The notes below the pieces were generated by a model. The model worked only from the letters and a program-made list of their open reading frames with translations. It searched no databases and was not told the origin of the DNA. From positions 11,346,001-11,410,000 of the forward strand of contig NC_060023.1 of NCBI RefSeq assembly GCF_021134715.1: a stretch of DNA of 64,000 bases, read 5' to 3'. Numbering within the stretch: the stretch's first letter is position 1; every line of letters starts with the position of its first letter. This document shows positions 35,376 to 47,607 of the stretch, piece by piece. The stretch is from Daphnia pulex (lineage: Eukaryota > Arthropoda > Branchiopoda > Diplostraca > Daphniidae). The translations under genes were made by a program, and so were the position numbers.

Positions 35376-36715
35376 TTTGTATTTGCTTTAGACTTCAGTT
35401 CAAAGATTGTTCCATATGTCACATCACTTCAATCTATGCATCAATGAAAACAAACAAATTATTGGACAGATTAAAAGACAATATTCAAAGCGAGACAAAA
35501 TATTCGTTAAATTTAATTAAATTTACCTAACAATAGCACAGAAAAATGAGAAGGGAGTCAGGGAGTAGTTCTATCAGTTCTATCATCCTTTCAGAAGACG
35601 CCATGACAACTGTTGCCCTAACAACTGAAGCAGACGAATAGTCGGACCCGGGTAATTCAAGATCAAGGGTTCCAATTGTCTGAATAAAATGACTTTCAAA
35701 TTAAAATAACGCAAATAATCAAGTACACGCTAATGTACTTTTGATGTACTTGAATGTACGTTGACCAATGGTTCGTAGACTTTGTACTTAAAGACGTCCC
35801 AAAATGTGAGCTAATATCCCAAAGATTCCAGCGAATGGTGAACAGTGAACACCAACAAAACTTCTACAAGTTCAGAAGTATCAATTACTGGAAAATAGGA
35901 ATTCCTCGTTCGAAATAAGGCAGTCAAAGATTATCGACTTCACAATCCGGCGGGAAATTCGTGCAAAATCAGAAGACGGAAATTTACGCGTGAAAAGAAT
36001 TATATGTCTGCGTGAGTGCGTCGCCTTATGCACATTGGAGAGCATTGGAGACACATTGGAGAGCAATTTTGACTATCGCTGCGATTGGAATGGGGTTGTA
36101 TGACCTCGGAAAATTCTAAAACAAAATGCAAGAAAAATTGCAAAATATAGACAGTCAATCCAAGACGCTGAAAAGAAAGGAACACCTACTAACCAATGCA
36201 ATGTAACCAATGTACGCGGATGATTTGGCTAAACAAAACTGACACACAAACCCCGACCCTTTGCTAAATGGTGGGCGAGTTCTCGCCAACTATGCCCATG
36301 TACAGTACATACAGTAGAAACATTTTTAAGAGAAATAGACTTGCAACAAAATTCACGTTCTCCTGAGCCTTCGGTCTCTTGGTGTGACTTTGTGGCCAGA
36401 AGGCAGACATTTAAATTTGCATCAAGAGATTTTTATCTGTGCGTTGTATCTAAGCAGTTCGTACTGAAGGTGAAGGGCATCTCTGTCTGGAACTGGCCCC
36501 AGAAGAATGTTTACTGCCACCTATTCGTCGATTCCTCAAACGGGTGCAGAATTCAAAACGGTAAATAAAAAAGACGTAACCCAACAGAACAACCTACATT
36601 ACGCCAATTTCGTGTTGGCTCTCTTTCAGTCTCAAGCTGAAATTCCTTTGGTTTCTTTCAGTGTCAGTCGTTCTGGATGTTTGAACTTGTTTTTAACATC
36701 TTCCGCCTTTGAGAA
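35376..36715. other. Intergenic, no gene recognised
   Basis: Short frames only. A small local duplication of TTGGAGAGCATTGGAGACACA type occurs near 36035-36065. No RNA gene seen. Confidence 0.5.
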
Positions 36716-37892
36716 ATGAATCGAAAAATGAAAAAATCACATCAGCTGTTGTTTGTCCACAACATCTTGTTCTTCCTTTTCCTCTGTGGATCAATCTGCA
36801 CTTCACACACTAATACGATTCGGTAAGATTTTAAATTTAGTTAAATTAACACTTGCCTTTTAAAATTTGTATCGGTGTTACTAGGGCGAAAAGTCATATT
36901 TCCAACGATGAGAATTTCACGGAGATAATAGAAGAATGCAAAAGAGCAGCAGCAGCTGACCCAAACGACGAGGAACTAGGCGGTTTTTTAGTGGAAATAT
37001 TAAAAAGCTTCGGAACTGAATTGGTAGATTACGTGGAATATGGCGACGACGAACACGCCCAAACTATTCTAAGAGAAATAAAAAATACATGGGAATGTAT
37101 AGCCATAAACGAGAAATCGTTGGCGAATTCTGGCGAGACGCCTGAATCTCTGAAAAAGTACATGGCTGGAATTCTGTTCCTCGCCAAGTAAGCAAAAATA
37201 ATTCTACGGTGTTACAGTTGGTAAGCTAAGTAACAAATGATGTAAATATCTATTCGATTTCAAGGGATAGGCATTGCGAGTCACCAGACGAGACATTTTT
37301 CAATGGCCAATGTCTTCCCATCAGTACAACAAAAAGGAGCGAACATTGTCCGGAGCACATGGGACTCTATGACGATGAAAAAAACGAAGGATTTTGTTAC
37401 TGTCTCGAACTGACGAGGGAAAAAGCGAAATCAGAACTACGGCCAATATATTCAGATGAGACTGGCGTATGTCATCGGCAAAATACTCAGGTGAAACGGA
37501 AGTTGGTTTAACTATAAATTGTTCTGACTAAAATATAACAGCGCTTATCTCACTATTAAAAGGGTCCCTGTGGAAATGGAGAATGGTTCGTACTGAAGAA
37601 CACTCCGCAGTGCGAACCCGTCCCGGAAGGATGCCCCACTGACGGTCTGCACGTCTACTGGCATCCCGACCCTTCCAAGGCCAAACAATGCTGGGAGATA
37701 TGGACTCAGGGACCATGCGAAGAAGGGCAAATATTACATTTGGCACAAGACACGCAAGAATTACAGGTTTACTGTAGCTCCCGATTAGCCGAGAGCACGG
37801 GTGGAGGTTCAATAGCGTATAATATTCCCAAATGCCCGCCACTTAGTTATCCTAACAGTTTTGGCCAATGTGTTAAAGGACAGATAGGCTGA
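36716..37892 (+). CDS. Secreted Cys-rich protein, DUF4789-like, 321 aa
   Basis: Four exons (36716-36822, 36885-37187, 37265-37490, 37563-37892) join in phase. An N-terminal signal or anchor (HNILFFLFLCGSICTS) is followed by an acidic helical region without Cys (exon 2), then a Cys-rich part: DRHCESPDETFFNGQCLPI, CPEHMGLYDDEKNEGFCYC, then GPCGNGEWFVLKN and TQGPCEEGQILHLAQDTQ, ending FGQCVKGQIG. The repeated GPCxxGxxxxL...C pattern is that of the arthropod DUF4789 family of secreted proteins, whose function is unknown. Assignment is from motif memory only. Confidence 0.78.
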
Positions 37893-38615
37893 AACGGCGG
37901 ACTTTCTGGTTAAATAAAATGAATTAATGGAATAAGCTTGGCTACGCCCTCTGTACAATTCTGTTGTTACATGTTTTTGGGTTTTTTTTTTTTTTTTTTT
38001 TTTTTTATGAAACGACTGTCCAGGTACCAGGTCTCTTTGAAAAATTGGTATTCAAAATCGTTGAACTCACTTTCGGACATTCAATCGTGACTACTAAATT
38101 TGGCTGGTCGAGGGACGGATATTAAAATAGGCCATCGGTTACACAAGATGATGAAACTGCTCAACTTACCATAAAGGTAGCCGCAGATAGCGAACACATA
38201 GAAGGGCAGGCGACAGGGTTATTCCAGAAGAAAAGGGACATCCGGAAGTGGAATTGTAGTTCTGCACTAACGGCTGACGAAAAGAAGAAAACCTTGCGAA
38301 ACAAGAATAAGAATGGCACATTAGTAAGTTATTCAGTATGCACATATATGCAAATTGCTGATTTCAGCCATGCAATTTTTTTTGTCAAATTTGTTACTAT
38401 AAAGCACAGAGTTTCTCACTTCTCAACCACGTCCACAAGATATTTTGTTGTTTAACTATTTCAGTTAAAGTCAATTATTATAAACCATGTATTTGAAAAA
38501 CACTGGCAGATTAATTATACTCGGCCTATATCATTATACTTTGACAAAAACATGACAAGCACAATTCATGAATCATTTATTTTTTCTTTATAACTTTACC
38601 TAATGACAATAGTAT
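37893..38615. other. Intergenic with a 26-bp poly-T run
   Basis: A run of about 26 T lies at 37982-38007, shortly after the DUF4789-like gene. No other structure was recognised. Confidence 0.6.
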
Positions 38616-39433
38616 TTACTCGGCCTTTTCAGGTACAGATTCTAAAATCCAATCCAAATATGGTTTGTTCCCTTGTAAGATCTAAAAATGAAATATATAC
38701 CTTATTTACATAGGAAAGGGTCATTTACATGTAGGAAAACATGTTCTGTGATTTGTCTGTAAAGTCTACCTCAGTGGAAATTACTTCACAAACTTCATAA
38801 GGATGGTTCTTTCTGAATTGTGGAATGTATAAAAAAAATCTTTCATCTAGTTCAATAAGATTGCTTTACATGAACAATTACTTGACATATTCTGTTAGCT
38901 CTGGTAGTCTCGAAGTTCTGGTTTTCACCATCTTTTTTTAAGAAAATGATGTATAGTTTTGATTTCAAATAAAATTAATAAAATTAATATTTCTACTGTT
39001 ACCATCAAGACTTCTGAATCTTCATTAACTTTTCCTTCCCAACTGTACCTGAATAAAAAAATATGGATATAAAAATCATCATGAATGTAAAGAAAATGTA
39101 ACTGTATTTCAAAAATCTTACACAGATGTGATCTTTGGAATTATGTTGACACAAGCAGCCAGTTTTTCAGAAACAAGACCTCTGTCAATTAGAAATGTTA
39201 TTTTGTTATTATTGTAGATTAATAAAAAGCAATTTAAAGTGAACAAACCGGGCAATAGTTTTGGCCACTTCTTCGTTTGGGGCTGTAATAAATGACATGG
39301 AATGCATTCTAGAGATGAGACTGGGCGACACGATGCTGTGAGTGTGATTTGAAAGTTTTCTATACAAGACTCCTAGAAACAAAATTGTCATAATTACCCT
39401 CTTTGACAACCGCCAAAAAGAGGACTGCAACAA
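38616..39433 (-). CDS. CutA: CutA divalent-ion tolerance protein homologue, 149 aa
   Basis: Six minus-strand exons (39433-39249, 39181-39122, 39048-39003, 38931-38882, 38811-38769, 38681-38616) join in phase. After a hydrophobic N-terminus (MLQSSFWRLSKRVIMTILFLGVLY, likely a signal or anchor as in animal CutA) comes the conserved core: FITAPNEEVAKTIARGLVSE, KLAACVNIIPKITSVYSWEG, EDSEVLM, TRLPEL-like text in MVKTRTSRLPELTEYVK, NHPYEVCEVI and LDWILESV. These are CutA hallmarks: a small trimeric protein, in animals linked to acetylcholinesterase processing and copper tolerance. It is divergent with MEA1, with 300 bp between start codons. Confidence 0.92.
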
Positions 39434-39733
39434 AATATGCAGAATTTTATTAAATTAATCGTCAAATAAACTGTGGTAAATAATAATTTTTTAAGAAAAA
39501 TTCTGACTAGGCCTACTTTTCATTTAAATTTATTGTGTTGTAAATAAGTAAATTTCGTCTGCTTCTGCTTAACAATCGCAAAATAACATTTAAAAATCGT
39601 CGATATATAATCAGCTGTGAGCTGTCACTGGCTTGCAATTGTCGTTGTTTTGGACATTGTTTGTGGGAGTCTACAGTCTTCTGATTGATAAATTTGTGAG
39701 TTTTCGCTTTATACAGTTTGTGTTCAAAAGGAA
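39434..39733. promoter_or_regulatory. Divergent promoter region CutA/MEA1
   Basis: 300 bp separate the two start codons. No TATA box is evident, as is usual for housekeeping divergent promoters. Confidence 0.5.
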
Positions 39734-40319
39734 ATGACGGGAAATTCTCCTGAACCAGATTCTGGTCGTTTGCCTGATAACATAGACGAAAATAACTCTG
39801 TTCACGATGAGTTTAACAGTGATTTTAACGAAAGGTCCATTTTTTTATTCTGTCCAAATTTAACACTGGAAAATATTTTTAACAAGTTAAAATTGTTTTT
39901 TTTTTTGCAGAGATCTGACAGAAATAGAAGACACTGCTGCTGAAGAGCAACAAATAGGAGAGAATGGATATGAACTTCTCCCTACTTCCCTCTGTGAAGA
40001 GGAAGATGATGATTGTGTGGAATTTGGATACAGCACTTATGATGGACAAGAATTCCAGATCAGAACAAGCCATAACTATCACAACCTTGTTACAATAGAA
40101 AATCCAACATCTGCTCCTGCTGTTACACCAAATGATAAACCTAGCATTCCACTTGACACAACACAGATTGAAACTATAAAATCAATAATGTCAAAAGTAA
40201 CTCTCCCAAGTACAGCTATTCCAGTTTGGGCTCACTCAGTCAGTGATGACCAACTTAAGCAAGTTGTTGATGAAAAGGTTAAGAAGGGAGTAGATGAGGC
40301 ATGGGCAGTATTTGACTAG
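39734..40319 (+). CDS. Mea1: MEA1 (male-enhanced antigen 1) homologue, 169 aa
   Basis: Two exons (39734-39834, 39911-40319). The N-terminal half is acidic and disordered; the C-terminal third carries the family signature: PSIPLDTTQIETIKSIMSKV, TLPSTAIPVWAHSVSDDQL and a terminal GVDEAWAVFD. This matches the conserved SIPMD...VSLPAPGVPAWA...SPAW layout of human MEA1 (174 residues). The function is poorly known even in mammals, where it is strongly expressed in testis. The exon 1 donor (GTCCAT) is weak but the phase fits. It converges on TSEN15, with only 64 bp between stops. Confidence 0.85.
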
Positions 40320-40383
40320 TAAAATTGTTGATTTATTAAATAAAAAATAAATTCTTGTCTTCATTATGTGATGAGTAATCAAT

Positions 40384-40880
40384 TTATTTCCTACCCTCCA
40401 AATCTGATGGAGGTAATAAGCCAGGTGTTACACCAAAATAAACAGTAGTGGAATCAGAATCCATTAGTGCCAAAGTCAGTCTTTAAGTGAATCAAATACA
40501 ATAATTAATCTGATTGTTTAAACCTGAGCAGCCTTAGATGAAACAATAATTTACCTTGATGATTTGTGTCGATGAAACAGACATTTTTGAACTTCTCCTA
40601 TTTTTTTCATTGAAATTGCTTCATCTGCAGCTAATGGCAAAAAGATTTCCTGTTGTCTCTCAGCATCAGGCAAGTATCCTGTAATGTACACTAAATCCAA
40701 CTCATCACACTGATGTATCTTCACATCTTCGTTCCCCCTAACTAAAACAGTTTATGAGAAAAGAAAATTCAACAACAGAATATTAACAAACATTATACCG
40801 AATTTAAGATCTTTATAAAGTTGTAACACCAAAGCTTTTTGTTTTGGTGTTCGAAATGTCATATTTTCTATTAAGTCCAT
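40384..40880 (-). CDS. Tsen15: TSEN15, tRNA-splicing endonuclease subunit, 121 aa
   Basis: Three minus-strand exons (40880-40799, 40741-40555, 40480-40384) join in phase. The product starts MDLIENMTFRTPKQKALVLQ and has LDLVYITGYLPDAERQQEIF in the middle. It ends in the characteristic RLTLALMDSDSTTVYFGVTP, the C-terminal strand pair of the Sen15/endonuclease fold through which Sen15 pairs with Sen34. Like all Sen15 proteins it lacks the catalytic Tyr-His-Lys triad, so its role is structural in the heterotetramer that cuts pre-tRNA introns. It is shorter than human TSEN15 (171), mostly at the N-terminus. Confidence 0.85.
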
Positions 40881-41243
40881 TTTGTCAAATTCGGAATCAA
40901 CAACAACTAGCTATTCGAGGGGCTAATTCATTTTTCACTTTTCAGACGACCGCGAGAAGCCGAGAATTGACAGAAGCAGACATCACACGATCGAGAAACA
41001 AAGGAGGAACGATTCTCGCAACAACAAAAAAAATTATTCAACAATATTGATATCATATTATTTTTAACATTATGGATACAATTTAATTTAACACTTGCAA
41101 AATGATTAAATTTTCTGGTTCTAGTTCCAAGTAGTTTTTATCAATTATTTGCGTAATGCATACTTCGCAATGTCGATAATCAGAAAAACCGTCTGCTTCA
41201 ACTCTCAAGCTTATCACAACCAAAGTAAATCTTAAAAGCTGCT

Positions 41244-41472
41244 ATGGAAAGATCAAACAAAAAAGCTGGTAAAATGCAGTTCATTAAAAGTTTTTACAAC
41301 GACCCTTTCAGATGGTAAGTTTTATATAATCCCATTAACTTATGAAACACTCACTAAGAGAATCTTTTTTTATCTTAGGTCGTTGGTGAAGAGCGTGGCT
41401 TTGTTCGCCTTGGGAGTAAAGATTGCACGCGAGTGTGTCGACATGGACTTAATGGCTCCTCAAATGCAATAA
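41244..41472 (+). CDS. Tomm6: TOMM6, small subunit of the mitochondrial import receptor, 54 aa
   Basis: Two exons (41244-41314, 41379-41472) encode MERSNKKAGKMQFIKSFYND and then a single hydrophobic helix LVKSVALFALGVKIARE with the diagnostic end DMDLMAPQMQ; human TOMM6 ends DIDLMAPQPGV. Tom6 is a tail-anchored outer-membrane protein that stabilises the Tom40 channel complex. It is too short for usual gene-length cutoffs and is easily missed. It is divergent from TSEN15 (363 bp between starts) and convergent with MRPS25 (101 bp between stops). Confidence 0.88.
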
Positions 41473-41573
41473 CTACGTTAATTGTCAAACAGTTTAATAA
41501 TAAAAGCAGAATTGCATAATATTCTCAAAAATTTTTTTTTATTTGACTACATTGTGGGGCAATTGTAATTCAT

Positions 41574-42192
41574 TTATAATTCATCTGGCTTTTGAAACTT
41601 GTACTTTCCTCTCCAACTATTTGGCAAAGGAATAAGAGCTGGGCAAGGTAACTGACCAGGTACCTCACAGATGCAATGTCTGCTGCATTTAGCTCCAAAA
41701 TTAGCTGGGTTTTCTATTTTATCCTCAGCTTTCAGTGTTTCTCTAGATATCAATCAATTAATAATTATTTGGCATTTAATCTTACATAATTGTTTCAACA
41801 ACTTACTCTGATTTGCAAATAATCCTGCGTACTCTTTCATAGATCTCATCTTTTGACTTGAAATCAACATCCATTAGAACCTCTTCCCCGTTTTCTGAAC
41901 ATGAAATTTGTTACTTATTTGAAAAAAATGTAATATTTTTTTAGTTACCTAAATAACACCGTATAAATGGACTAGGAGTCAAGTTCTTGAAGGTAGCTAT
42001 CTGAATATTGGGGTTTTTGTACTGTAACTGAGGCAAGTGCCAAAACACGAATTGTCGGGCACCTTCGTGATTTTCACCTTTTGTGTTGTAGTTGATCGAA
42101 AATATCTTGACTCTATCCTTTAACACCAACTTATTTCGGTCTAAATACTCCAAAGTTCTTCGGATCGGAGCAGGACCTTTCATAAACGGCAT
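41574..42192 (-). CDS. mRpS25: Mitochondrial ribosomal protein S25 (mS25), 166 aa
   Basis: Three minus-strand exons (42192-41949, 41894-41807, 41742-41574). [57 protein letters not shown] and [10 protein letters not shown] are close to human MRPS25, and the C-terminal half keeps [19 protein letters not shown] and [16 protein letters not shown], including the Cys cluster (CxxxCxC) of the family. It is a component of the small mitoribosomal subunit. The length equals that of the family (about 170). There are 252 bp to the MED8 start. Confidence 0.96.
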
Positions 42193-42444
42193 TTTATTAT
42201 GGGAAAAACTATTTTACTCGACCTAAATGATAATGAGAACTTGAACAAATAATTTCTCAAGCAGACGAACCAACGGAATGGCTAAGTCTTGATAATTTGA
42301 CACTAGAGGGCTTATGCAACAAACGCAGACGACATTTTTGTGATTGACATTTGGTTGAAGCTAGCAAGCAGCAAGCTACAAAAGCATCACATCAGTTTAT
42401 GTGAATTAAAACTTAAAAGAGCTTTCTCATAATTTATAACCAAG

Positions 42445-43476
42445 ATGCAGCGTGAAGAGAAACAGCTGGTAATTATATAATTTAAGAATTGAGGTAAATT
42501 TTCATCCCAAACTTACAAAAAACGTTCAAATCAGGAAGCCGCTTTGGAAGCTTTGCTTCAGCGAATTAATGACCTAAAGACTTCTATCCGAACTCTGTTA
42601 TTTCGTTTGGAAAATGAATATGGATCCCTCAGTTGGCCTTCTGTTTTGGATAGCTACGCCGTTATATCTGGCCAGGTAAATTATGCTTAAGACATTAGCA
42701 AGTAATTCAGACTAATTTTAAATCGTCAAACCAGATGAATACATTGCTGAAAGTTATGAAGAATGATAAAACTCCACTTTTGAGAAACCTCATAGTTTTA
42801 CCTCTAGTTTTGAGCCCTGATCCAGATGAGGGTAAAGTTGCACTTACTATGCATACTTGCTGGTATGAGTGATTATCATCAAACATTTATTTGTAGAGCT
42901 CAAACAAGCAACAGAAGGGCGTGTTGTGGCCTTTTCACATGACATAACACCTGATATGCTGAGAACAAAACCTGATCCAGATGTGGAACAACGTCAAAAT
43001 CAATTTGAACAACGTGCTCTACAGGTAAGAATACTTTTAACAGAAATAATAACATAAAATCTTACAACTTCTTTATTGTTAAAGGTTCCACCAGAGACAG
43101 CACAAAAGCAAATCAATGCAATGAATAAAGTGGTCAATCATGTTTTGGAGCAAATAACACATTCAAGAGAAGATTGGGAAAATGAAGCTACTGTCCGAGC
43201 AAATGCAGCCCACACTTGTATTATAGCCGATACGCACGCTCTGATTGCTGCTGTGGGATTGGGCAAGAACCTTAAAACCCTTCCTACAGCTGCTCCAACT
43301 CAACCTGGTGAGTTAATTATGCTTGCTTTGCTTCTAAAATTGCAAAAATTCCAACACATCGTCTTCAATATAAAGGTCCAGGACGCGCACAGCCTGGTCC
43401 GGCTCCAGGGAAAACAACAAGTACTATCAAGACAACCATCAAAGCGGCCAGCCAAGCGCACCCATACAACAGATAA
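42445..43476 (+). CDS. MED8: Mediator complex subunit 8, 237 aa
   Basis: Six exons (42445-42468, 42535-42675, 42735-42831, 42897-43024, 43085-43307, 43376-43476) join in phase. The product begins [20 protein letters not shown] and shows [54 protein letters not shown] and [20 protein letters not shown], all hallmarks of metazoan MED8. The tail is Gly/Pro/Thr-rich ([18 protein letters not shown]). MED8 is part of the Mediator head module bridging TBP and RNA polymerase II. A CACTAGAGGGC (CTCF-like, one mismatch) lies in the divergent promoter at about 42302. Confidence 0.95.
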
Positions 43477-43646
43477 TAGGACTAGACCAAATACACATTT
43501 ATTTCATATTGAAATCAGAATACCAAACACGCCTCCCTTATAATATCTCAAATGGAGCACTTCAATCATCGTAAACTGAACATAAACACTCATAATTAAC
43601 GTCATTAAAAAAGGGGGGGAGGGCGACACGGAATATAATAAGTATT

Positions 43647-46600
43647 TTAGCGCGGAGAGTTTATAGTCAACTCCTTAAAGCATGAATCGCAAACCCTGAC
43701 GGGTTTCCGGCTATTACCAACGGCAGTCGATTTACTAGAACACTCGTTGCAAAAGATTTGGCCGCAGTTGCGGCAGTGATGTTTCCTAACCGTTAGATTA
43801 AAACCTTTTTGGCAGCTCAGACAATCATTCACTTCGGAATCATCCGCCCACTTTCGGCCCTGCAATTTGGCGTTTTCCATCTGATGTAACGAAGAAAACC
43901 ATTTTGTCAATTTATAAATGAAAATGTTTGTCGATTTTTTATTTATACCTGAAGACTCTGATTTTCTCGGCCGAGTTCGTGTAAAGCAGCTTGCGAATCT
44001 TCTAGGCGACGACGTAGTTCAGCAGCGTTGAACTTAAGTCTGTCCACTTCATTCTCCCATTGATTGCAATTGTTTTGCAGTTCTGTTTTTCCCTCCTCCA
44101 GCAACGCTACCCGAGTTTCAAGCTCTGCATTGGAAATTGATTTAAGCACCATTAAAAACAAAACCCAAATTAAAAAAAAAAAAAATCATACCAATCTTAA
44201 GTGTGTGATATTTCTCTGCCGATGCCTGTAACTCTTCACAGCGCTGATAGCGGGTTGCCGATAGGTCTTCAGCTTCACTTAAATTACCCTTCAGCGCCTT
44301 AATTTCTTCTTCTAGCTTCGTCTGTTTTTCTAACCACGCACTATTTTCCTTTGCTCGTCCTTCCTTGGCTGCATTCTGTTGAATCAACAAAGCCATATGC
44401 AACAATCGTTTCATGAGATAGTTTAAAACTTTTGATCTCATACCAATTGTTCGATAAGCTGATTTTTGTCTTTTAGCAAACCTTCCGATTCATTTTTGAT
44501 CCGCTGCAAATGGATGCGATGCTCAGTCGTTTGCTCGTCTAGTTGTTGCTGAAGGTGCGTACTAAGAGTTGCGAGTGAATCTTTCTCACCTCTCAACAAC
44601 TGCTCGTGCTCACCCCACTCGGCCTTTTCCTACAAAAAATTAACGATCATTGTAAATGCGTAAGAAAACAAAACAATTATTTTCGAAACGTTACTTTAAT
44701 ACGACGTAGCTTTTCTTGTTCGACAGCTTCCGAAAGTGGTTCAAGCTCAGTGACACGTTCCTCCAATCTCTTTATGGTGTTAGTTTTATCAGTTAGTTGG
44801 TTTTGCAGTTGATCCAACTGTTTGACATTCTCTTGATAAGTTGACTTTAACTGGCTAAGTTCTGCCTCCAGAGTAGCAATGGTCTTTTCCAACTTTTCTG
44901 TGTGTCCCTGGATTTGCTCCAACTTCATTACCAGTTCATTTTTCTCTTTATCTTTCTGGGAGAATTCTTCTCTAGCACCTTGTAGTTCAGAATGCAATTT
45001 AGCGAGTTCACTGCTCTTCTCTGACAACTGTTTATCCTTTAAGCGAAAATAATTATTGTTGTAGAAATTTCTACACGAAGCTAACAGCAACATCTACTTA
45101 CTTGAAGAAGGTTGTGCTTCTCCATCTCGCTCATTTTCGACTCTAGGTGATGACATTTATTTTGCCAATCTGTAATCTCTCTATTCGCATCGTCAAACAA
45201 TTTCTGGAGGTGCACTTGCTTTTCTTTGGTACCATCAAGTTCTTTTGACAAGTTGGACAGTTTCTCTTGCAATTTCATCTTCTCTTCTTTAAGTCGACTT
45301 TCTCCTGCGATCCATTCATCCGTTTTAACTTTCCGTTGACTTTCCATAGCAGATATGGTGCCTTTGGACTCTGCTAGTTCCTCTTGCAACCGAGCCTGTA
45401 AATAACGAGAAAAAAACTCAATCTTCAATTAAGTTCAAGAAAAGATATCAACACTATTTACATTGTCTTGCTGAATTTGCTGAATGGCTGCATCGAAACC
45501 TTCGCCCTTTTCAATCGTTGCTAAAAGTTCCGTTCTTTCCTGTTCTAAACGAGATATATTTTCCTCTGATTGAGCCAATTTGGCGGTCCTGTAATAAAAT
45601 CAAAGTTTAAATAAGACAAGGATGAAGCACGCTATTAGAGAATGTTAGGTACATCTGATGCTGCGATTGATTACGTTCTTCCACTTCTCGCTCCTTCTGC
45701 GAAAGACTGTTACTAAGCTGGTCGTTGGATTGTTGTAAGCTGCGGCATTTGGTTTCCAACTCATCAACCTAAAAACAGCAAGAGTTCAATTAGACGAAAG
45801 GAATCAAGAAGAAAACTTGTGACTTTACTACTTGTTGTTGATGTTTAGACAAGTCCAACTTGAAGCGCATTAGCTCGTCTTCCTTTTCAGAAACTTGTCC
45901 TTCTGCTTGGTGACGAGCTTGATTTAGCATTTCCTAAATTCACAAAGCGCACATTATTAAATTTCGTTCATGAATAACAGAAAAAATGTTCAATGAATCA
46001 ACTTATAAGATTATGAATACCTGGAGCGAGGTGACTTCTTGTCGAAGCTGCCCCACACAAACATCTGTTTCTTCCCTCATATGTTGCATTGATAACAACT
46101 GAAACATTAGTTCAAGAAACAATTAATTTAGGAAAAGCGGCATGATACAAATATAAATAGTTTGCACTATACTCACTTGATCGCTTTTATCAGCAAAGAA
46201 CCTTCGAACTTCATCTGTCTCCTCCTTTTGGCGTGTCAATTCATTCTCTAAACGAAGATTCTCAGCCTCTAGTTGTTGTAAACGCACCAAGAGATCTCCA
46301 TCATCAGTTTTGGGTTCCTTCGACATTCACAAAATTGGACTATAATAATCACATCGTGTGTAAACAACCAACACAATTATTGATTTCCTACCGAAGGCTG
46401 AACTTCGGCTATGATTTCGCTTGACGAATTGTGCTGATTTTTTAAGGCTTCGTAATCAGACTGCAGGACTTCCAGCTGCTTTTGTAAATCACCAAGTTCT
46501 CTCTCTTTGACTGTAGCTAAGTCATCCATCAAGCGTTGGACAGAAGCAAGCTCTTTCTTCAGAACTTCGGCATCATCCACAGTAGATCTACTCGAATAAA

Positions 46601-47607
46601 AAAGAGAAAGAAAGTAATTAAATTGAATTTCATATTAACTCAAAAACTTCTATACTTGTGCGCCAATTGTGATTCGAGGCCCTTGATGTTTTCCTTCAAA
46701 GCGGCAATCAGACCAGCATTTTCATCAAGTGAGGCCTGCAATTGCACGACAGTCTGCGAATGCCTGGCAGTTTTTTCTTCCAGCTTCTCTCGACCCTGCT
46801 TCAGATTTAGTGTCGTTTCCAATGCCTCGGCCAGTTGCTTTCGAAGAAGAACGACTTCAGAAGTCACTAAAAATGAATCCAAAAGGTAAATAAAATATGT
46901 GGCCAGTAATTTGAAATCTATCTTTAGTATTACAAAGTGATTTTGTTTCTGACAAGCCCTGGAGTTGCTGCTGATACATGTGGTGTTCTTCACCTGATCC
47001 CTGAGCTTTGAGCAATGCCTTTAGTTGGCCAACTTCTTTAAGCAGCTCCTCTGAATTCCACCTGCATTTTAAAGAATATTGACTATCTCCAAATTTGTCT
47101 AATTAAACATGATAAAATGTAATACCTCTCTTCATTTAGAGAGGAGGTAAGGGTATTGATTTCCTGCATCAGGACTTCTGTGTCCCCTGTGGCTCTCACA
47201 GATGATGCAGAATGGTGAACAGAATAATGGAGTTCTAATTCACTTGCATTGTCCAGCCTTGCTTTACAGACTGGGCAAAGGTAATTGGCTCCTGGTTCCA
47301 AATGTTCAGTTTCATAGTGAGACTGAAGACTATCCGCAGATGGAAAGGCTGCCATGCAAGTAGGACAAAGAAAGCCCTCGGCTTCAACAGGAACAGCTCC
47401 TTCATCTGTGTATACACTGCTCACTTGTGACAATGTTCGACTCCTAATTGAAGATGTTTCACTTGCATCTCCATCTTTGGCCTATTGCAATATGAAAAAA
47501 AAAGAAACTTTTAAATGATGAACTTAAATGCAAATATAAATGTAGGGCCTTAGGTTGCAAAAAAGTACCTGCGATATTCTGCTGACCAGATTTCTAATGT
47601 TGAACAT
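43647..47607 (-). CDS. EEA1: Early endosome antigen 1 (EEA1) homologue, about 970 aa
   Basis: About 16 minus-strand exons. Exon 1 (47607-47569) encodes MFNIRNLVSRISQ. The next exon has two C2H2 fingers, FLCPTCMAAFPSADSLQSHY and YLCPVCKARLDNASELELHY, where vertebrate EEA1 has one. A long coiled coil follows through the middle exons (heptads such as LRLENELTRQKEETDEVRRF). The last exon (43880-43647) is a full FYVE domain: WADD, CLSCQKGF, RKHHCRNCGQIFC and RVCDSC, i.e. the WxxD, RKHHCR and RVC motifs that bind phosphatidylinositol 3-phosphate. EEA1 tethers early endosomes through Rab5 and PI3P. The length is shorter than the 1411 residues of human EEA1, all in the coil. Middle exon ends are approximate. 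Confidence 0.9.

Noticed and set aside
37982-38007. Poly-T run as tail of a retroposed element
   Set aside because: No target duplication or recognisable SINE/LINE body was found next to it; a simple homopolymer is enough.
40844-41050. 68-codon plus frame beside TSEN15
   Set aside because: It starts with TTG inside the TSEN15 first exon and lies in the TSEN15/TOMM6 divergent promoter; no protein character.
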